64,000 nt of DNA from Poronia punctata (Eukaryota; Ascomycota; Sordariomycetes; Xylariales; Xylariaceae): contig MU401455.1 of assembly GCA_022579005.1 (NCBI GenBank), forward strand, positions 62,001-126,000. Reading direction: 5' to 3'. Positions within the stretch are counted from its first letter, which is position 1; every line of letters starts with the position of its first letter. Positions 47,001 to 58,984 of the stretch are shown piece by piece. The translations under genes and the position numbers were made by a program. The notes under the pieces were generated by a model. It saw only the letters and a list, made by a program, of their open reading frames with translations. It had not been told where the DNA came from and did not search any database.

Positions 47001-50000
47001 TGCGTCTTTTTCGTTAGGCAGACATGATGTCGAAGGAAGAGTCGCTGCTGAAAAGGATGCGTCACGAGTTGCGAATACGTTTTAACACCTTTGGTGGGAA
47101 TTTTGGCAGTCTCAATGCCGTCCCTGCCAAGTCGATTGTACGCGGATCCGATCTCTTGGTATGGGTACGAAGGCTTGTAACAAGCTACACGTCGGTCCGA
47201 CAAGCACTTGGCAATTTCGCCAGGAAATATCAAATGCCACACAGGCCTTGGCCTTTGACTTGGCGCCTCGAATTGCGAGACAAGAGGTGTAATTGCACAC
47301 GCCTCTGGCCCGTCTCGGAGGGAGCGCTACCGGCAGTTGCCAGCTTCAGAGCATTGCAGGACGCCGACCGCGTCTAATCCGGGGGAGGACTTTGTCGGCT
47401 TTGCTACCTTTATGAGGTCAATCAGGACCGACATCCCGTAATCAACCTGATTCACGCCGAGCGAGCCTTTTCCAAATGAAGTACAAATAGATGCTGTATA
47501 CTCTGCAGGACTAGGCGGCAGGACTACCGACCGATAGGTGTACACGGTAAAAGTACCTACTCGGCCTCGAAAGAAGCAAAACATGTATGCTGCCAAGCAC
47601 CGGGCACCGATCACAGGGCCCTAGAAGCACCTAACCTAACGTACAGTATTTTGTGCGCAGCACTGCAACGTTCCTCAAGCCTCTTGTCTCGGCTGCTGCT
47701 GACAATATCTGAGCTCAGATGGATGCCGTGAACGCCATACCAACGCCGAGCCGGCTACTAATTAGCCAAGACTTTGTGGCTACGCAAAGAGGCAAGCCTT
47801 GTAGGTGGCTATTGACAATTTGTGAGGGAGTCGATGTTGCCAAGCTACGTACGAGGGAATGTGTTTCGCGCTGACACCACTTGTAGAATGACATATGATC
47901 GCCGACAAGGACTGGACTTGGCTTGGGTTCCTATCTTGTCCTTGCAGCCCTTGGTATACCGTATATCCACCTTGATGTTGAGGTTAGGTTAGGGGGCTGG
48001 GTATGTCTGATGCGACTCCCAATTTCCTGTCCATTCACCGACTCTATCCCGGCGCGTTTGTCAGGAGTACTGTTTCGAGCAAAAGTCTCTGGAAATCGTA
48101 CTCGTAATTGGCATTTCTCAAGATTATTTACGATTACAGATCAACGACGTGACGTATTTTCTTCTTGGCGGCGATCGTTCAAAGAGGCGCAGGACTTGAT
48201 CGTGGCGCTCCCTACAAAGTACGACAGTCATCAACAAAGAAGATTCAATTATTAGCGGTATAGCCCCTTACACGTATCAACATAGAGTGGATAGCCCTGG
48301 CCGCGTGTTTCCAGCTCGCCAGGTCGGACTGGAATTCAACATGACGCATCCCGCAGATTTCCCAGCAAACAGGGCCATGTTGCACTGATTGTACGTGCAA
48401 TAAACCTAACCTAGAGAGTGCAGTGACAATCGGTCAAAGTGAGACTCGATATACATTGGTGTACGTGTACATGCTGCGTTCTGTACTGTCATTCAATGGG
48501 GCTCCCCGACAGTCATGCTTCAGATATCGTGCAGCATAAGACAGCAGCAGGCTGAGGTTGTAAGATCTACCTTGGCGCTGTCAGATTACGACAGGATTGA
48601 TTGCCGGTCTAAGCACAACAATTCAGCAGTTACAGTCCCACTCGGGACTACAAAGTTTCGTCTCAGATCTCTCGGGCAATTGTGGAAGGGTGCAGTCGAG
48701 CATGATTCGGGCAGTCGGGATGCGAATCGGGACCGCCCTGGCCACGAGCATTTCCCCTCCGAGCCAAGCCAGAATCGCTGGCAGCCGTACACTGCGGACC
48801 TGGCTACATATCTAAGTGTAGTATCGAACAGGGTCGTCGGAGTTTCAAGTGTCACTCGACGTCGTTCACAAGACGAATTCCTGCATGTGAACAAGTTCTA
48901 CACCCGCCTCTTTCCGATAGGATGGTTGCTTCGAATATCATGTGTGGATACGAGTACTTATTAATACCGCCTTTCTGGTCCCGCTCGTTTACGGCGGAGG
49001 TCGACTTAGGAAGACGTCACGAACTGATTAGAAACTCTCAACCTAAATCTAGCTCACTAGGTTCAGTTCACACAACTGAGGCGGAAAAGTGTGAAAGGAA
49101 AGACGAGTTGAGCGTACGAGTACTCGTAGACAAGCAGTAGCACAGCCTAGTCTAGCCCCCCCCAACTCGGCCAACAACAGCTCAGCGAGAGCCCGCCAAG
49201 ACGGCCCATGTCTTTCAAAATAAGCTGCCAAGGCTCGTCCCGCCGTGATCTGCCATTAGTGTGTGAGCGTCCCAAATTGGCCGGCCAACTACCGACAGCG
49301 AGTTCCAGTATTGCCCTTCAAGTGCATATGGTTATGGTACCTAGGTGAAGTATGTGTGGGTAGGTTAGAACTTGGAACCAATACCTATTCATTCAGCCCA
49401 CTGAATGACATCCGCCACCCTTTTATCTAAACCATTCCTCGGGTGATCATCTATCGAAGACGTGGTACGAAATACATCATAGAGCGTCGTGGTCCCTACT
49501 TTATCTTGTCAGCCTGTGCTATTTCCTTATTAATCCCCAGACAGGCAGACTCATGCGGACTTGGCAAACTAGATAATTTTAATTAGTTTGTTGGAAGTTA
49601 CGTGTACTCGTAGCTTTTTTTTTAACTTAATTTCCATCATTGAACAACAAATCCCCGAAAGAGACAACGGGGCGTGGCTTGGTCTTCTTGGCAAAGCGTC
49701 TGATTGTGGCAGGGAGAACAGCGCTACTAAACTACTTTTAGCAGTATAGATGCCAATTCAGCTGTTTTGAGTCTTTGCCTGCCTGCCACCTGGATAGAGA
49801 GAACAACGAGGTAGGTACTTGGGAATACTTTTGAATACCATTCTTATACCAAGACAATAAGACGATCAATTTTTTTTTAAACCTGATAATCCCTTTTTCG
49901 ATTGCTTCAATTGCTTGCTTCTGCTATGCGTACGTGAATGGCGATGCGTTGTACTAGACTAGACTAACCTAAACCACCAGGTCAAGAGACCTAGACCTCA

Positions 50001-50318
50001 CCCTCATTCTCAGAACTCAATACCTACTTTCCAAACACGGAAAGAGAGAGGGACAAAGTAGGAAAGTAAGAAAGGGCCAAAAAGAGAAAGAGCCAAGAAC
50101 AATTTTAACCTACTGTATCTACATCCATCCATCCCATCCCGTCTTATTTCCATACTTGTAAATGCAAAAAGAAAGATAGGTAGATGCTAGATATTTGGTT
50201 GGGAAAGGATGGTCTAGAGTTCTAGACTAAGCAAGCCCCTAACCTACTGCACTGCACTGTGACTGACAAACTTATTTTGCTACGGCTCGTAACTTCGGAG
50301 GGAATTATTATGGCAGAT

Positions 50319-50370
50319 GTTGGCTTGGCTTGGCTTGGCTTGGCTTGGCTTGGCTTGGCTTGGCTTGGCT
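50319..50370. repeat. TTGGC pentanucleotide microsatellite
   Basis: About ten perfect tandem copies of TTGGC (TGGCT in another phase). Confidence 0.92.
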
Positions 50371-50518
50371 GCGTTTTTTGACAGCCTACAGGTGATGTGA
50401 TGTGATGTGCTTGAACATCTACGAGTATCTAAACTTGAATTGGGTAAGTAACTCTAGATAGAGGGGAAGGTACGTTAGGTAGGTACTTAGTAATCTACCT
50501 AGGTTTAGATGAGGGATG

Positions 50519-50542
50519 GTGATGATGATGATGATGATGATG
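50519..50542. repeat. GAT trinucleotide microsatellite
   Basis: About eight perfect GAT units. Confidence 0.9.
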
Positions 50543-51021
50543 TCTTTTTGGCCCTGTCAGGGACTATTGAATTGACGCGGCTTCGACTGGACTGGCCTGG
50601 GGGTTTTCACGGAGGTTACGAAATGGACTTGAATACCAGTACTTATTCTGTTTCTGACTACGAGTAGGTACACGTATGTACAAGGCTGTGCAGAGAAAAG
50701 AAAAGAAAAGACAAAAAAGAGAAAAGGATTTGAACGGTAGACTACTCGTAGGTAGATTACGCAAGGGGGCAACGTTTGTTTTCATGTCAGTCGCCTAAAA
50801 GTAGGTAACTAAATAACGCTAACCTACGACTTCGAGTACGCCGCAACCATCCATTTTACAAGTAGATAGATAGGCCGTATGATGTACCTAGGTAGGTAGA
50901 AAGCGGAGTTGGGACCTAGTCTAGATTATTAGGTTAGTTGATCAGGTGGACAGGACAGAAAAGAAAAGAAGGGGAAAAAAAAAAAAAGAAAAGAAAACAT
51001 TTCCACGTTTTGGTTTCGTTG

Positions 51022-51360
51022 TAGTCTAGAAAGATAGGCAGCCGGTTGGTTGGGGTGGTCTAGAACTCGATACTATAGCTATAACCACTTTATGTGAAGG
51101 AAATGGAAGTGAAGTGATGCCAATACCTATGTGCTTTATCTAGACTTACGAGTATCTAGGTTAGGTTACCACGGGGGTTGTTTTTGGTTGTAGATAGTCT
51201 AGATAGGTAGGTACCGTAGCCGGCTGGGTGTAGGTAAATAGGTTGGCGGAGGCGAGTCTAGAACTCGATACTATAACCACTTTCCATACCAATATGTGAA
51301 GTGATGCCAATGTGTGCTTTTATCTAGACTACGAGTATCTAGGTCAGGTCAGGTTAGGTT
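51022..51360. repeat. Diverged tandem duplication of about 170 bp
   Basis: Two adjacent copies share, in the same order, TAGTCTAGA, AGCCGGYTGG-like, TCTAGAACTCGATACTATA, ATAACCACTTT, TGTGAAG, AAGTGATGCCAAT, TATCTAGACT and TACGAGTATCTAGGT. They differ by small insertions and deletions. Copy 1 is about 51022-51170, copy 2 about 51190-51360. Confidence 0.8.
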
Positions 51361-52266
51361 TACCTGCCTACAAGTAGAGATAGGTTAGAATAACGGACCA
51401 GTCTTATTGTACAGATAAACCACGTGCAGTGACCAGTTGGATGTAAAGGGGTTTCGTTTGTTCGTATGCCCCCTCCTCTTGGCCATTTTTTGTTTTGCTA
51501 GATAGATACAAGGTGATAAGTAGTAGTATGTAAGGTATATATTATTAAATATTTGGCGAGGATAGCACGAAAAGCAAATATTATTGATGTATGGGAACAG
51601 TAGGTTAGGTAAGAGGGAAAAAAACCAACAGGACTTGTGGTGTGTCGTCTTCTAGGCCGCTGTATCATGAGCGAGAGGGCGTGATGAATGAAAACTGCTT
51701 GGCTTTAAGCTAAGTGGAAGCAGTACATAAATCGCCCTTCTTTTGATATTTTTTCGGGGGCAGTTCTAGATTATACAGAGTTGCTGTTACGTCCGAGGAA
51801 GAGTTGTCAACGCCCCCTTTTTATTCTAAACTGATACCTAGCTAATTTCTAGACCGGCTTTGAGGTTGGTTAAGGTAGCTGCTAATTTAGGTAGACTAAC
51901 CAAAAGTCGGGCCGGCCTCTACACGTCGATAGAGGGCCCGGTATATGATATTCTTCTTGTACAACTTCATCGTAGCAACCCTTCCTTGTCCCATGGAGAC
52001 TTGCGGTATTTGTGGGCAGGTAAGCAAGTTATCGCCCCCTTCATGCGAGCAGGTAGACGGACGTAAGATCAGAGACCTCAACAGTTATTAGTTTATATAC
52101 TTGCTATGAGCTATGTCCACATACTATTCAGTCAGTTACGAACTGGATAAAACAACAGGAACGCATGTAGACCTAGGCGGATAGTACTGTACTTAAATGA
52201 ACAGGAACCCACGACAAGGTTAAGAGTAAACGGCCAAAGTTCCAGTTCGTATAGAACCAAGAAAAA

Positions 52267-52337
52267 GCATCAGTGGTTTAGTGGTAAAATCCATCGTTGC
52301 CATCGATGGGCCCCGTGTTCGATTCACGGCTGATGCA
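52267..52337 (+). tRNA. tRNA-Gly (GCC)
   Basis: Acceptor stem GCATCAG pairs with CTGATGC, discriminator A. The anticodon stem CATCG/CGATG encloses the loop TTGCCAT with anticodon GCC. The T arm carries GTTCGATTC. 71 nt, no intron. A T-rich Pol III terminator lies about 20 nt downstream. Confidence 0.95.
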
Positions 52338-54955
52338 TACATACGAGTCATGACTCCCCTTTTTGTTTTTTGAGATGCGCTGTGTGGATGGCCGAGCCGA
52401 CTTTGATAGTATCGTCCTCTTTTTCTTATCTTTTTACCAGAAAATATTGTTCTGAATAGCATCTAGGTAGGTATGGTTCGGCCTTGCTTTGAATCAACCC
52501 TTATGAGCCACAATGGGAGTCAGGGTGTTGACTTTGGCCGGCACCCGTGGTAGGAGACGGTATCTTGTCATGTAAGTGTTGATGATTACCTGACACTTGA
52601 CTCTTACTTTGAAGACATCAAATATGTAGGTACCTACTTCATTGGCATGGTTAGTCATGAATCCATCTCATAAGGAGGCCGTCCAGGCATGATCCTATAC
52701 GACCGGGTTAATATCCATTCATCAAAATCTCATGGGCAAAAGCCTATGCTGATCAGTTCTCGAAGCTGCTTTCATAAGTTGACAATTCCTCCCCAATGTA
52801 AGCCTGCCATAGCTAATGGAGTGATGTAGATCCAAATCATATGGAAATATTCTTTATTACGTGAGTTTATTCGGAGGCGTTCATAAAGATGAAGTGTCTT
52901 GTGTTATGTTCCTTGTTACCGTGCGGGGGATATACGTGTAGCTATAGGAAGGGAGACGCGAATATGCGAGTTTTCCGTTGTCCTGCATGGTATAACATGT
53001 AAACAATTCGGCTTGGCGAATCTATAAGTGCGAAGAACTGAGTCCTGGTCGCTGTCGGCTGTCTGTCAGGAATCGCTCTAACATGTCGGTTGTTGACTAG
53101 GCAAAGCACGTTTGAAAGCTCCCCAAGGACTCCCTTCTTGAACATCTTGGGTGTATTCGATGTCCTGTTAATACTCTAGAAGAAGGTCAGCGTCTACGAT
53201 GTAAGATATATGAAAAAAGAACTTGACAAGAGTGGACATGTGTCTTGATGTTGCTATGTAAACAACCCGAAGACTTCAGAATCCTGTTACGTCCTTTCGC
53301 CTACCGGTACGAATAGAACGGTTCTTGACTGTATGTTAATGTACATACCACAAAGGTGAATTATTGAGAGTGGATATGTCTGTGTCGGAACCCGGGTTAG
53401 ACGATCAGAATCAGACGTTGATCTCCCAAAGGCATGAGTATAAGGTGGTATCATGTATACTTATCACGTCTTGAACTCCAGGGAGAGCCGCATGAGGGTG
53501 GTACGGCTCAAGCATCACACGATGTTCTATCTTGACCAGGCAATCAATGTCTTTCGGCCCTGGGCAGAAAGAGCAGGGCGGTCCTCGTCACACCTGCGTA
53601 CGAAGGCCTTATAAAAGGCTTGACCAGCTGCCCCTGATGTGCTCCTCATAAGGCAGTATGGTAAGGAACCTTGTAACCGTACATCCATACGGGCTGCTCT
53701 ATCAAACATGTCGATGTAGAAGCAAATGACATGTTACTTCATGTAATATATCGGCTAAAGCTGTGTTTGCTGTGACGGATATGAAGTGTGGGTTCATGAT
53801 ACACCTCTGTGCAGCCCATGACCACTTCCAGGTGAGACCCAACCTAGGTTAGGATAGAGACCTGGATTCATAGCACCTAGAGGTCCAGAACCTTGGCCAT
53901 CAATCCACATATGTCATGTGAGCCCATCGGTGAGAAAAGAGATTCCTAGTATTGAAGCGGCCGGGTTCGGTAAAGGCATGGGGCTTGCTGTCCATTGCTG
54001 GCCCGGAGATGACTGAGATGACTGAGATAACCGAGGCCCTTGAGGTATAGCTCTTGTATTCTCTCGACAATACTCTCTCCTGGCAAGTTACTGGTTTCTA
54101 CCCAATAAAACCACTGCGGGAGCAATACAAAATCAGCCACGGGAAAGCGATGTCTTGACTGCCCGATGATTGCAATCGCCTACTCCCAGCTTTACTGAGT
54201 CCTGGTTACCGAGCAAGCTAATCTGAAAACTCGATCATAGCGGACGGGAAAGGCTGGCACTATGGGTTTTAGTATCAAAACTACCGTGAAACTCGGCACC
54301 TATACGTTGGGGAACGTCGAGGCTTTTGTCCTCGGCGGGTATTAGCAAGGAGAAATGCGGCCAGTGCCGTGTTTGAATCATCGTTCTTTCCGGCTGCACA
54401 AGTATACCTAGTGCGCCTTCTCCGTCCGTCATCGCACCGCTTGGTTCTTATATCTGTCGGTGAGTCAACAATAATCAGTGTTCTTGTAAGACCGACCGCA
54501 TCCTGCTATCAGCTCGTCCAATACGGTTTTTATAGGTCACCGACAAACCAGGGAGAACATGGAAGCACAACAATGTTTGATACTATCGTGAAACTGTGGT
54601 TAGCGTTGTGCCTGCAACGCATCAATAGTGTTTACAGCCCCTACGGGAGGTTTGACTTGGCTGGGCCTAGAGCGGTCAGGGCAGTCTTTAGGCCGTCTTG
54701 GTGGAGTAGATTGGGCTAGCCTAAGGTATCATGCCCCCCCGAAGCCGCTGTTAGCCTATCTGCTCGGTACAACCCCTAACCTTAGGTAGCTCAAGCAATC
54801 GGTCGAACATGTCTTCTACATCGTCATCCTCACCCACGACAACTGTGTTCTTTTGATATCAAGTATAATAGTTAATATCCCCGTCGTCAACCATCGGGAT
54901 CCTTCCTTTCGTTTAATTACCCATATACAACCAAAATAACTTCAAAAACGACGCA
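52338..54955. other. Gene-free interval between tRNA-Gly and ISN1
   Basis: About 2.6 kb. A 116-codon frame at 54369-54719 and shorter ones show no family features. The final 200 bases should hold the ISN1 promoter; no clear TATA was seen. Confidence 0.45.
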
Positions 54956-56740
54956 ATGACGACACGCTATAGAGTGGAATGTGAGTTACTTGATGCTTGG
55001 GCCTCCCCGCTCCGGCTTACCCCCATTAGCCCCAACTCCCCATCGACGCCCAATTGATCGGTACGTGTCACGATGGTGGTTTTGCCCGTGATCTGACAAG
55101 TTATCGTGTTTAGATGCCCTTAAAACCCACCGAAGAGATCAATTTATAGGTATTCCACAACTTCTTTATCGTTTTCCGTACCGGGGCACGACCCAACCCC
55201 CTATAGTTTGACCTGTATGCGAGAGTGCCTAGTAGCCTCAACTCAACTCAACATCATGTATGGAACTGGCCCCTCTCCTGAACTATTCGGGCTTGGCCAT
55301 CCCAAGGAATCACCACCGGTGTTATTTTCTTGTCCAAGATGAGGCTCGATGCAGGGGGGGGAGAAGTGATTAAATCTTTGTAGTATTCAAACTCCCATCT
55401 TATTCATGGTAGTAGAGTTGTAAAGGCTTTCGTACTGACAAGTCGCCAGAATGGATCAAGGGGTTACTCGCAGTCCCTTTCGTACTTTATTCTCAACCAA
55501 CCGGGGTGTTTGAGCCCAATGGCATCAGCATCGCGCAAATGTCAGAGGAGGCGCATAGACGTTATGCTGAGATTATGAGAGATGTCGAGGTCCTCATCAA
55601 TGACCACAGTAGGATTTCAAACATACTTCCAGCCTCAACGATACTCTTACTCACGCTTTCGTAGTCGCACACCAGGCCAATCTACACAATATACCCTCGA
55701 AACTGAAGCTTTTAGTGCCGCCGATAGGCAACTTCTTTACCAGGCTTCCGCTTGAAGCCGCATTCAAATTCCAGGACCGTAAACGTTACATCTCGTCGAG
55801 GCGGTTCGTCTCACCGTCTTTCAACGACGTCCGCCTCATCTTAAACTCGGCCCAACTTATGGCTATTACTACACAAAGCACCCTCCAGCTAGCCACCTTC
55901 GATGGAGATGTCACCTTGTACGATGACGGTCAGAGTCTAGAGCCCAACAATCCCATCATACCACGTATAATCGATCTACTTGTCAAGAACGTCAAGGTCG
56001 GCATCGTGACGGCTGCGGGATACACAACCGCAGACAAATACTACGGGCGCCTCCACGGGTTATTGGATGCCATCTCCGAGTCGACCCGCCTCACCCCCCA
56101 GCAGAGACATAACATCGTTATTATGGGTGGAGAGGCGAATTATCTCTTCGAATACAATCCTTCAGCCCCCGAGCTACTGTCCCCGGTGCCCACGAAGCAG
56201 TGGCTGACGCCTGAAATGGCTACCTGGTCCGATGCGAGCATAACAGCCTTGCTAGATGTTGCCGAGGCCGCATTTCGCGACTGCATCAAGACAATGAATC
56301 TGCCGGCGACCATTATGCGCAAGGACAGAGCGGTAGGTATTATCGCTAGCGACCCGAATGTGCGCATCCCGCGCGAGTCGCTCGAGGAGACGGTACTCGT
56401 GGTACAAAAGATTCTCGAGCTCAACGTGGGCGGCAGCGATCGTCACAACAAGGTAGTGCCCTTCTGCGCCTTCAACGGAGGCCGCGACGTGTTTGTCGAC
56501 ATTGGCGACAAGAGCTGGGGTGTTTCCGTGTGTCAGACATGGTTTGCTAGGAAGCACGGGGCCGACCCCACGCCGATCAGGCCTGAGGAGACCTTGCACG
56601 TCGGCGATCAGTTCCTCAGCGCGGGCAGCAACGACTTCAAAGCCCGGAGCGTAGCGACTACAGCCTGGATCGCCAGCCCCGCAGAGACTGTAGATCTCCT
56701 CGACGAGCTTGCCGGCTTCATGACCAAGAAGCTCAGCTAA
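54956..56740 (+). CDS. ISN1: IMP-specific 5'-nucleotidase
   Basis: Hydrolyses inosine monophosphate to inosine in the purine salvage/overflow route, in the cytosol. Exons 54956-54980, 55114-55149, 55450-55608 and 55665-56740 join in frame to 431 residues, a usual ISN1 length. The first two exons are only 25 and 36 nt but rebuild the conserved start MTTRYRVEYALKTHRRDQF, followed across the next junction by IEWIKGLLAVPFVL. The HAD-type Asp box reads TFDGDVTLYDDG. Further family blocks are VGIVTAAGYT, IVIMGGEANYLFEY, VPFCAFNGGRDVFVDIGDK and LHVGDQFLSAGSNDFKAR, the last with the metal-binding GDQF. Introns are 133, 300 and 56 nt; the 300-nt one is long for this window. The alternative, starting at an internal codon in exon 4, would lose the conserved N terminus. 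Confidence 0.94.
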
Positions 56741-57249
56741 TTCGGTATCCTCACGTGGGATCGATCATGCGAGTTGTTGGAGAGTCGCATTCCGCGGCAG
56801 ATCTGTTATCATATGCTATCTATTTATTTAGGTCGTATCCACACGGGGCCGATTTGCGACGTAAAAGGGGCGGTAATAGCGCCATTGCGTATAGGCTATA
56901 ATGAGTAGATAGCGCGCAATATGTTGGTCAGAGCTGCAATATTCATGGAATATAATGGTCGGTTTTCGAGTTTGACAGGCCGGCTTTTGTGTGTTTATAC
57001 GCTGCACTCCTTCCTTTAGCCCTCTGCCAACTCAACTGTCGGCTGGTGACGGATAAGACGTCGTTGGCAACCTCCGGGTGCGCTGACGTCAGTGTACATG
57101 ATGGTTGCAAGTTACGGTTAGGATGAATGCTACCCGACCAAAAAGACTTCTGAATAGGTATCCGTAGAGAGGGAAAAGGCAAAGAAAGGGGGATGAATAC
57201 CGCAACCTACATAAATAAATCGTTACAAAAAGAAAAAAAGAAGAAAATC
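56741..57249. other. ISN1 downstream region
   Basis: About 500 bases of 3' flank up to tRNA-Glu. No further gene seen. Confidence 0.45.
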
Positions 57250-57331
57250 CTCCGAATCGGGGAATCGAACCCCGGGCTTGACGGTTCATGTTTATGAGAG
57301 CGTCAAATGTTAGCCACTACACCAATTCGGA
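57250..57331 (-). tRNA. tRNA-Glu (CTC) with intron
   Basis: On the minus strand the acceptor stem TCCGAAT pairs with ATTCGGA, discriminator G. The anticodon stem TGACG/CGTCA encloses CTCTCA, a 10-nt intron (TAAACATGAA) after position 37, then C. This gives anticodon CTC. The T arm is CGGGG/CCCCG around TTCGATT. 72 nt after splicing. A T-rich Pol III terminator follows at about 57226-57247 (read on the minus strand). Confidence 0.93.
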
Positions 57332-58247
57332 TTTGTAATGGAAACCATCTCGCATGTGTCTGTATGTATACCAGTGACAGATTGGACTCGCCACCCCAGA
57401 CCACTGCGAAGGCCTTTTCTTTCCTTTACTCTTTCGCTTTTTTGAGAGATATGTATATGGGACATCCTGGGAGGCTAGTCCAATAAAAACACAAAAGCCA
57501 AAATGTACGGTTTTAGTAGACGGTGTCCAAAATCAAACTTTATACTGAATACGATGTCCGACTAGACGTGTCTCCGATCCGGTCGGTTCGGACTTTACAA
57601 GGAGGACCCCCGGCGGCGGTATAATGTGTGACTCGCCCGCTTTGTCCCGAAACTACGATTTGGGGTGTTCCGGACAAGCGGACATACTAAGGCCGGCGAA
57701 GTATGTGCTTTTTGTCCGGACAAACCGTCGGAGACAATTATATAGGCTAAGCACTTTTATCAATCAGGTTCGTCCAGGTTTTATACGTCGCCGTCGTAGA
57801 ATGACATTCCTAATGAATGATAAGAAAGGAGTATATTATTAGAAAACATGGCCGAGGGGTCACCAAGTTATTACTTAAGAGAGCTATGTTAGGTAGTTAG
57901 ACACAATAAATAAATGCAATCCTCACCCGTGCGACGAATATATATCACCATGTTGTTGTTTGATCAAATCCCATATCTCATATAATAGGGGTACCATGCC
58001 ATGATACCGGATCTACCTAGGTAAGGTACTTACCTGTTCCTAGGACCGCGATGACCTTGCTAAGGTAGTTGCCTCCTCTAGATATACGGCCGTAACCTAC
58101 GTACCTACCTCGCTATTCCTTCCGAGACTTAAATACCTACGCGTCACGTATTGCGGCAGGTAAGGTAGGTATGTAGGTACTGGACACGTACACGTAAGTT
58201 GCAACCGGCCCCTCTTCGCCTTCTCCCTCTACCTAAGGTACCTACTC
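57332..58247. other. Intergenic region between tRNA-Glu and a TATA-containing stretch
   Basis: About 0.9 kb. It holds a perfect 14-bp palindrome (57711-57724) and dense TACCTA/TAGGTA words at 58010-58240. A 72-codon Arg-rich frame at 57624-57842 has no family match. Confidence 0.45.
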
Positions 58248-58350
58248 TATAAAAGCCCCATCCCCATCCCATTCCGCCCATTCCAAAACCACTTACTCAC
58301 TTACCACCTACCTAACCTTGAGTTAACAGCTTTCGAGCGAGTTTACAATG
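58248..58350 (+). promoter_or_regulatory. Promoter-like stretch: TATA box, CT-rich leader and ATG
   Basis: TATAAAA at 58248-58254 is followed by a pyrimidine-rich leader (CCCATCCCATTCCG type) and an ATG at 58348 in the context TTTACAATG. The layout matches the real promoters elsewhere in the window. The frame after the ATG stops after six codons unless an intron with acceptor TTCTTTTTCAG (ending about 58421) is used. The spliced products I can draw are short and match nothing. Confidence 0.35.
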
Positions 58351-58887
58351 AAAGAGTGTATGGACTGAAGTGGTGGGACAGCGGGGGGAAATGTCTTGAC
58401 ACAATGTATCTGTTCTTTTTCAGCTACGAGGGAGTCTATGATGAAGAATTTGAAACTGAGGCTCTCTCAAATGGTGGTTCTTTCCCATTCTCCCTTGGCT
58501 CGAGTGAGCTATCCAGAAATCATTTGTCGAGCGCAGGTTTTCCTGCCTTGTTTATGATTTGGATAATGGGTAGAAGGGAAAAGACTACCTTGCTTTACCC
58601 GACCTACCTTGTAAAGCAGTCAGTCGGTTTACCTAGCGGAATATACCCAACATAAAGCCCGCTCATGTATTGTGTGGTTTTGAAAGTTCAAACAGGAAGC
58701 CTAGGTATTCAAATGATTCAGCATCCAACATATTCCCCGAGCTCTGAATACAAGTCTAGTATACATGTGACATGTCCGCTCTCCCACTCAACACGAACAA
58801 AATCCATCCCAACCAGACTAGTCGTCTAGCTAGATGGATTACCCGCTTTACCCTCGCGAAAATTCAACAATGTCACGATTCATGATC

Positions 58888-58975
58888 GGTCTGGTGGTCT
58901 AGTGGTATGATTCTCGCTTAGGGCTCACCCTTTGTTGCTTGCGAGAGGTCCCGGGTTCAATCCCCGGCCAGACCC
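58888..58975 (+). tRNA. tRNA-Pro (AGG) with intron
   Basis: Acceptor stem GGTCTGG pairs with CCAGACC, discriminator C. The anticodon stem CTCGC/GCGAG encloses TTAGGG, a 16-nt intron after position 37, then T; the anticodon is AGG. The T arm is CCGGG/CCCGG around TTCAATC. 72 nt after splicing. A run of nine T (58976-58984) directly follows as the Pol III terminator. Confidence 0.95.
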
Positions 58976-58984
58976 TTTTTTTTT
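58976..58984 (+). terminator. Pol III terminator of tRNA-Pro
   Basis: Nine consecutive T immediately after the discriminator base of tRNA-Pro. Confidence 0.85.

Larger units (their letters stand above)
41083..52266. other. Long gene-poor interval
   Basis: About 11 kb. Frames up to 149 codons exist (48515-48964, 46146-46550, 47024-47377), but none shows a recognisable family, signal peptide or flanking splice logic. Visible items are a TTGGC repeat (50319-50370), a GAT repeat (50519-50542), a diverged tandem duplication (51022-51360) and many TACTCGTA/TACGAGTA words. No transposon coding sequence was recognised. Confidence 0.5.

Noticed and set aside
47024..47377. 117-codon frame
   Set aside because: Opposing frames of similar length and no recognisable motif.
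48515..48964. 149-codon frame in the long gene-poor interval
   Set aside because: Longest frame there but without domain, bias, signal peptide or conserved-looking block; overlapped by equally long frames on the other strand.
57624..57842. 72-codon Arg-rich frame near tRNA-Glu, considered as a retroelement remnant
   Set aside because: No reverse transcriptase, integrase or LTR-like ends could be seen.
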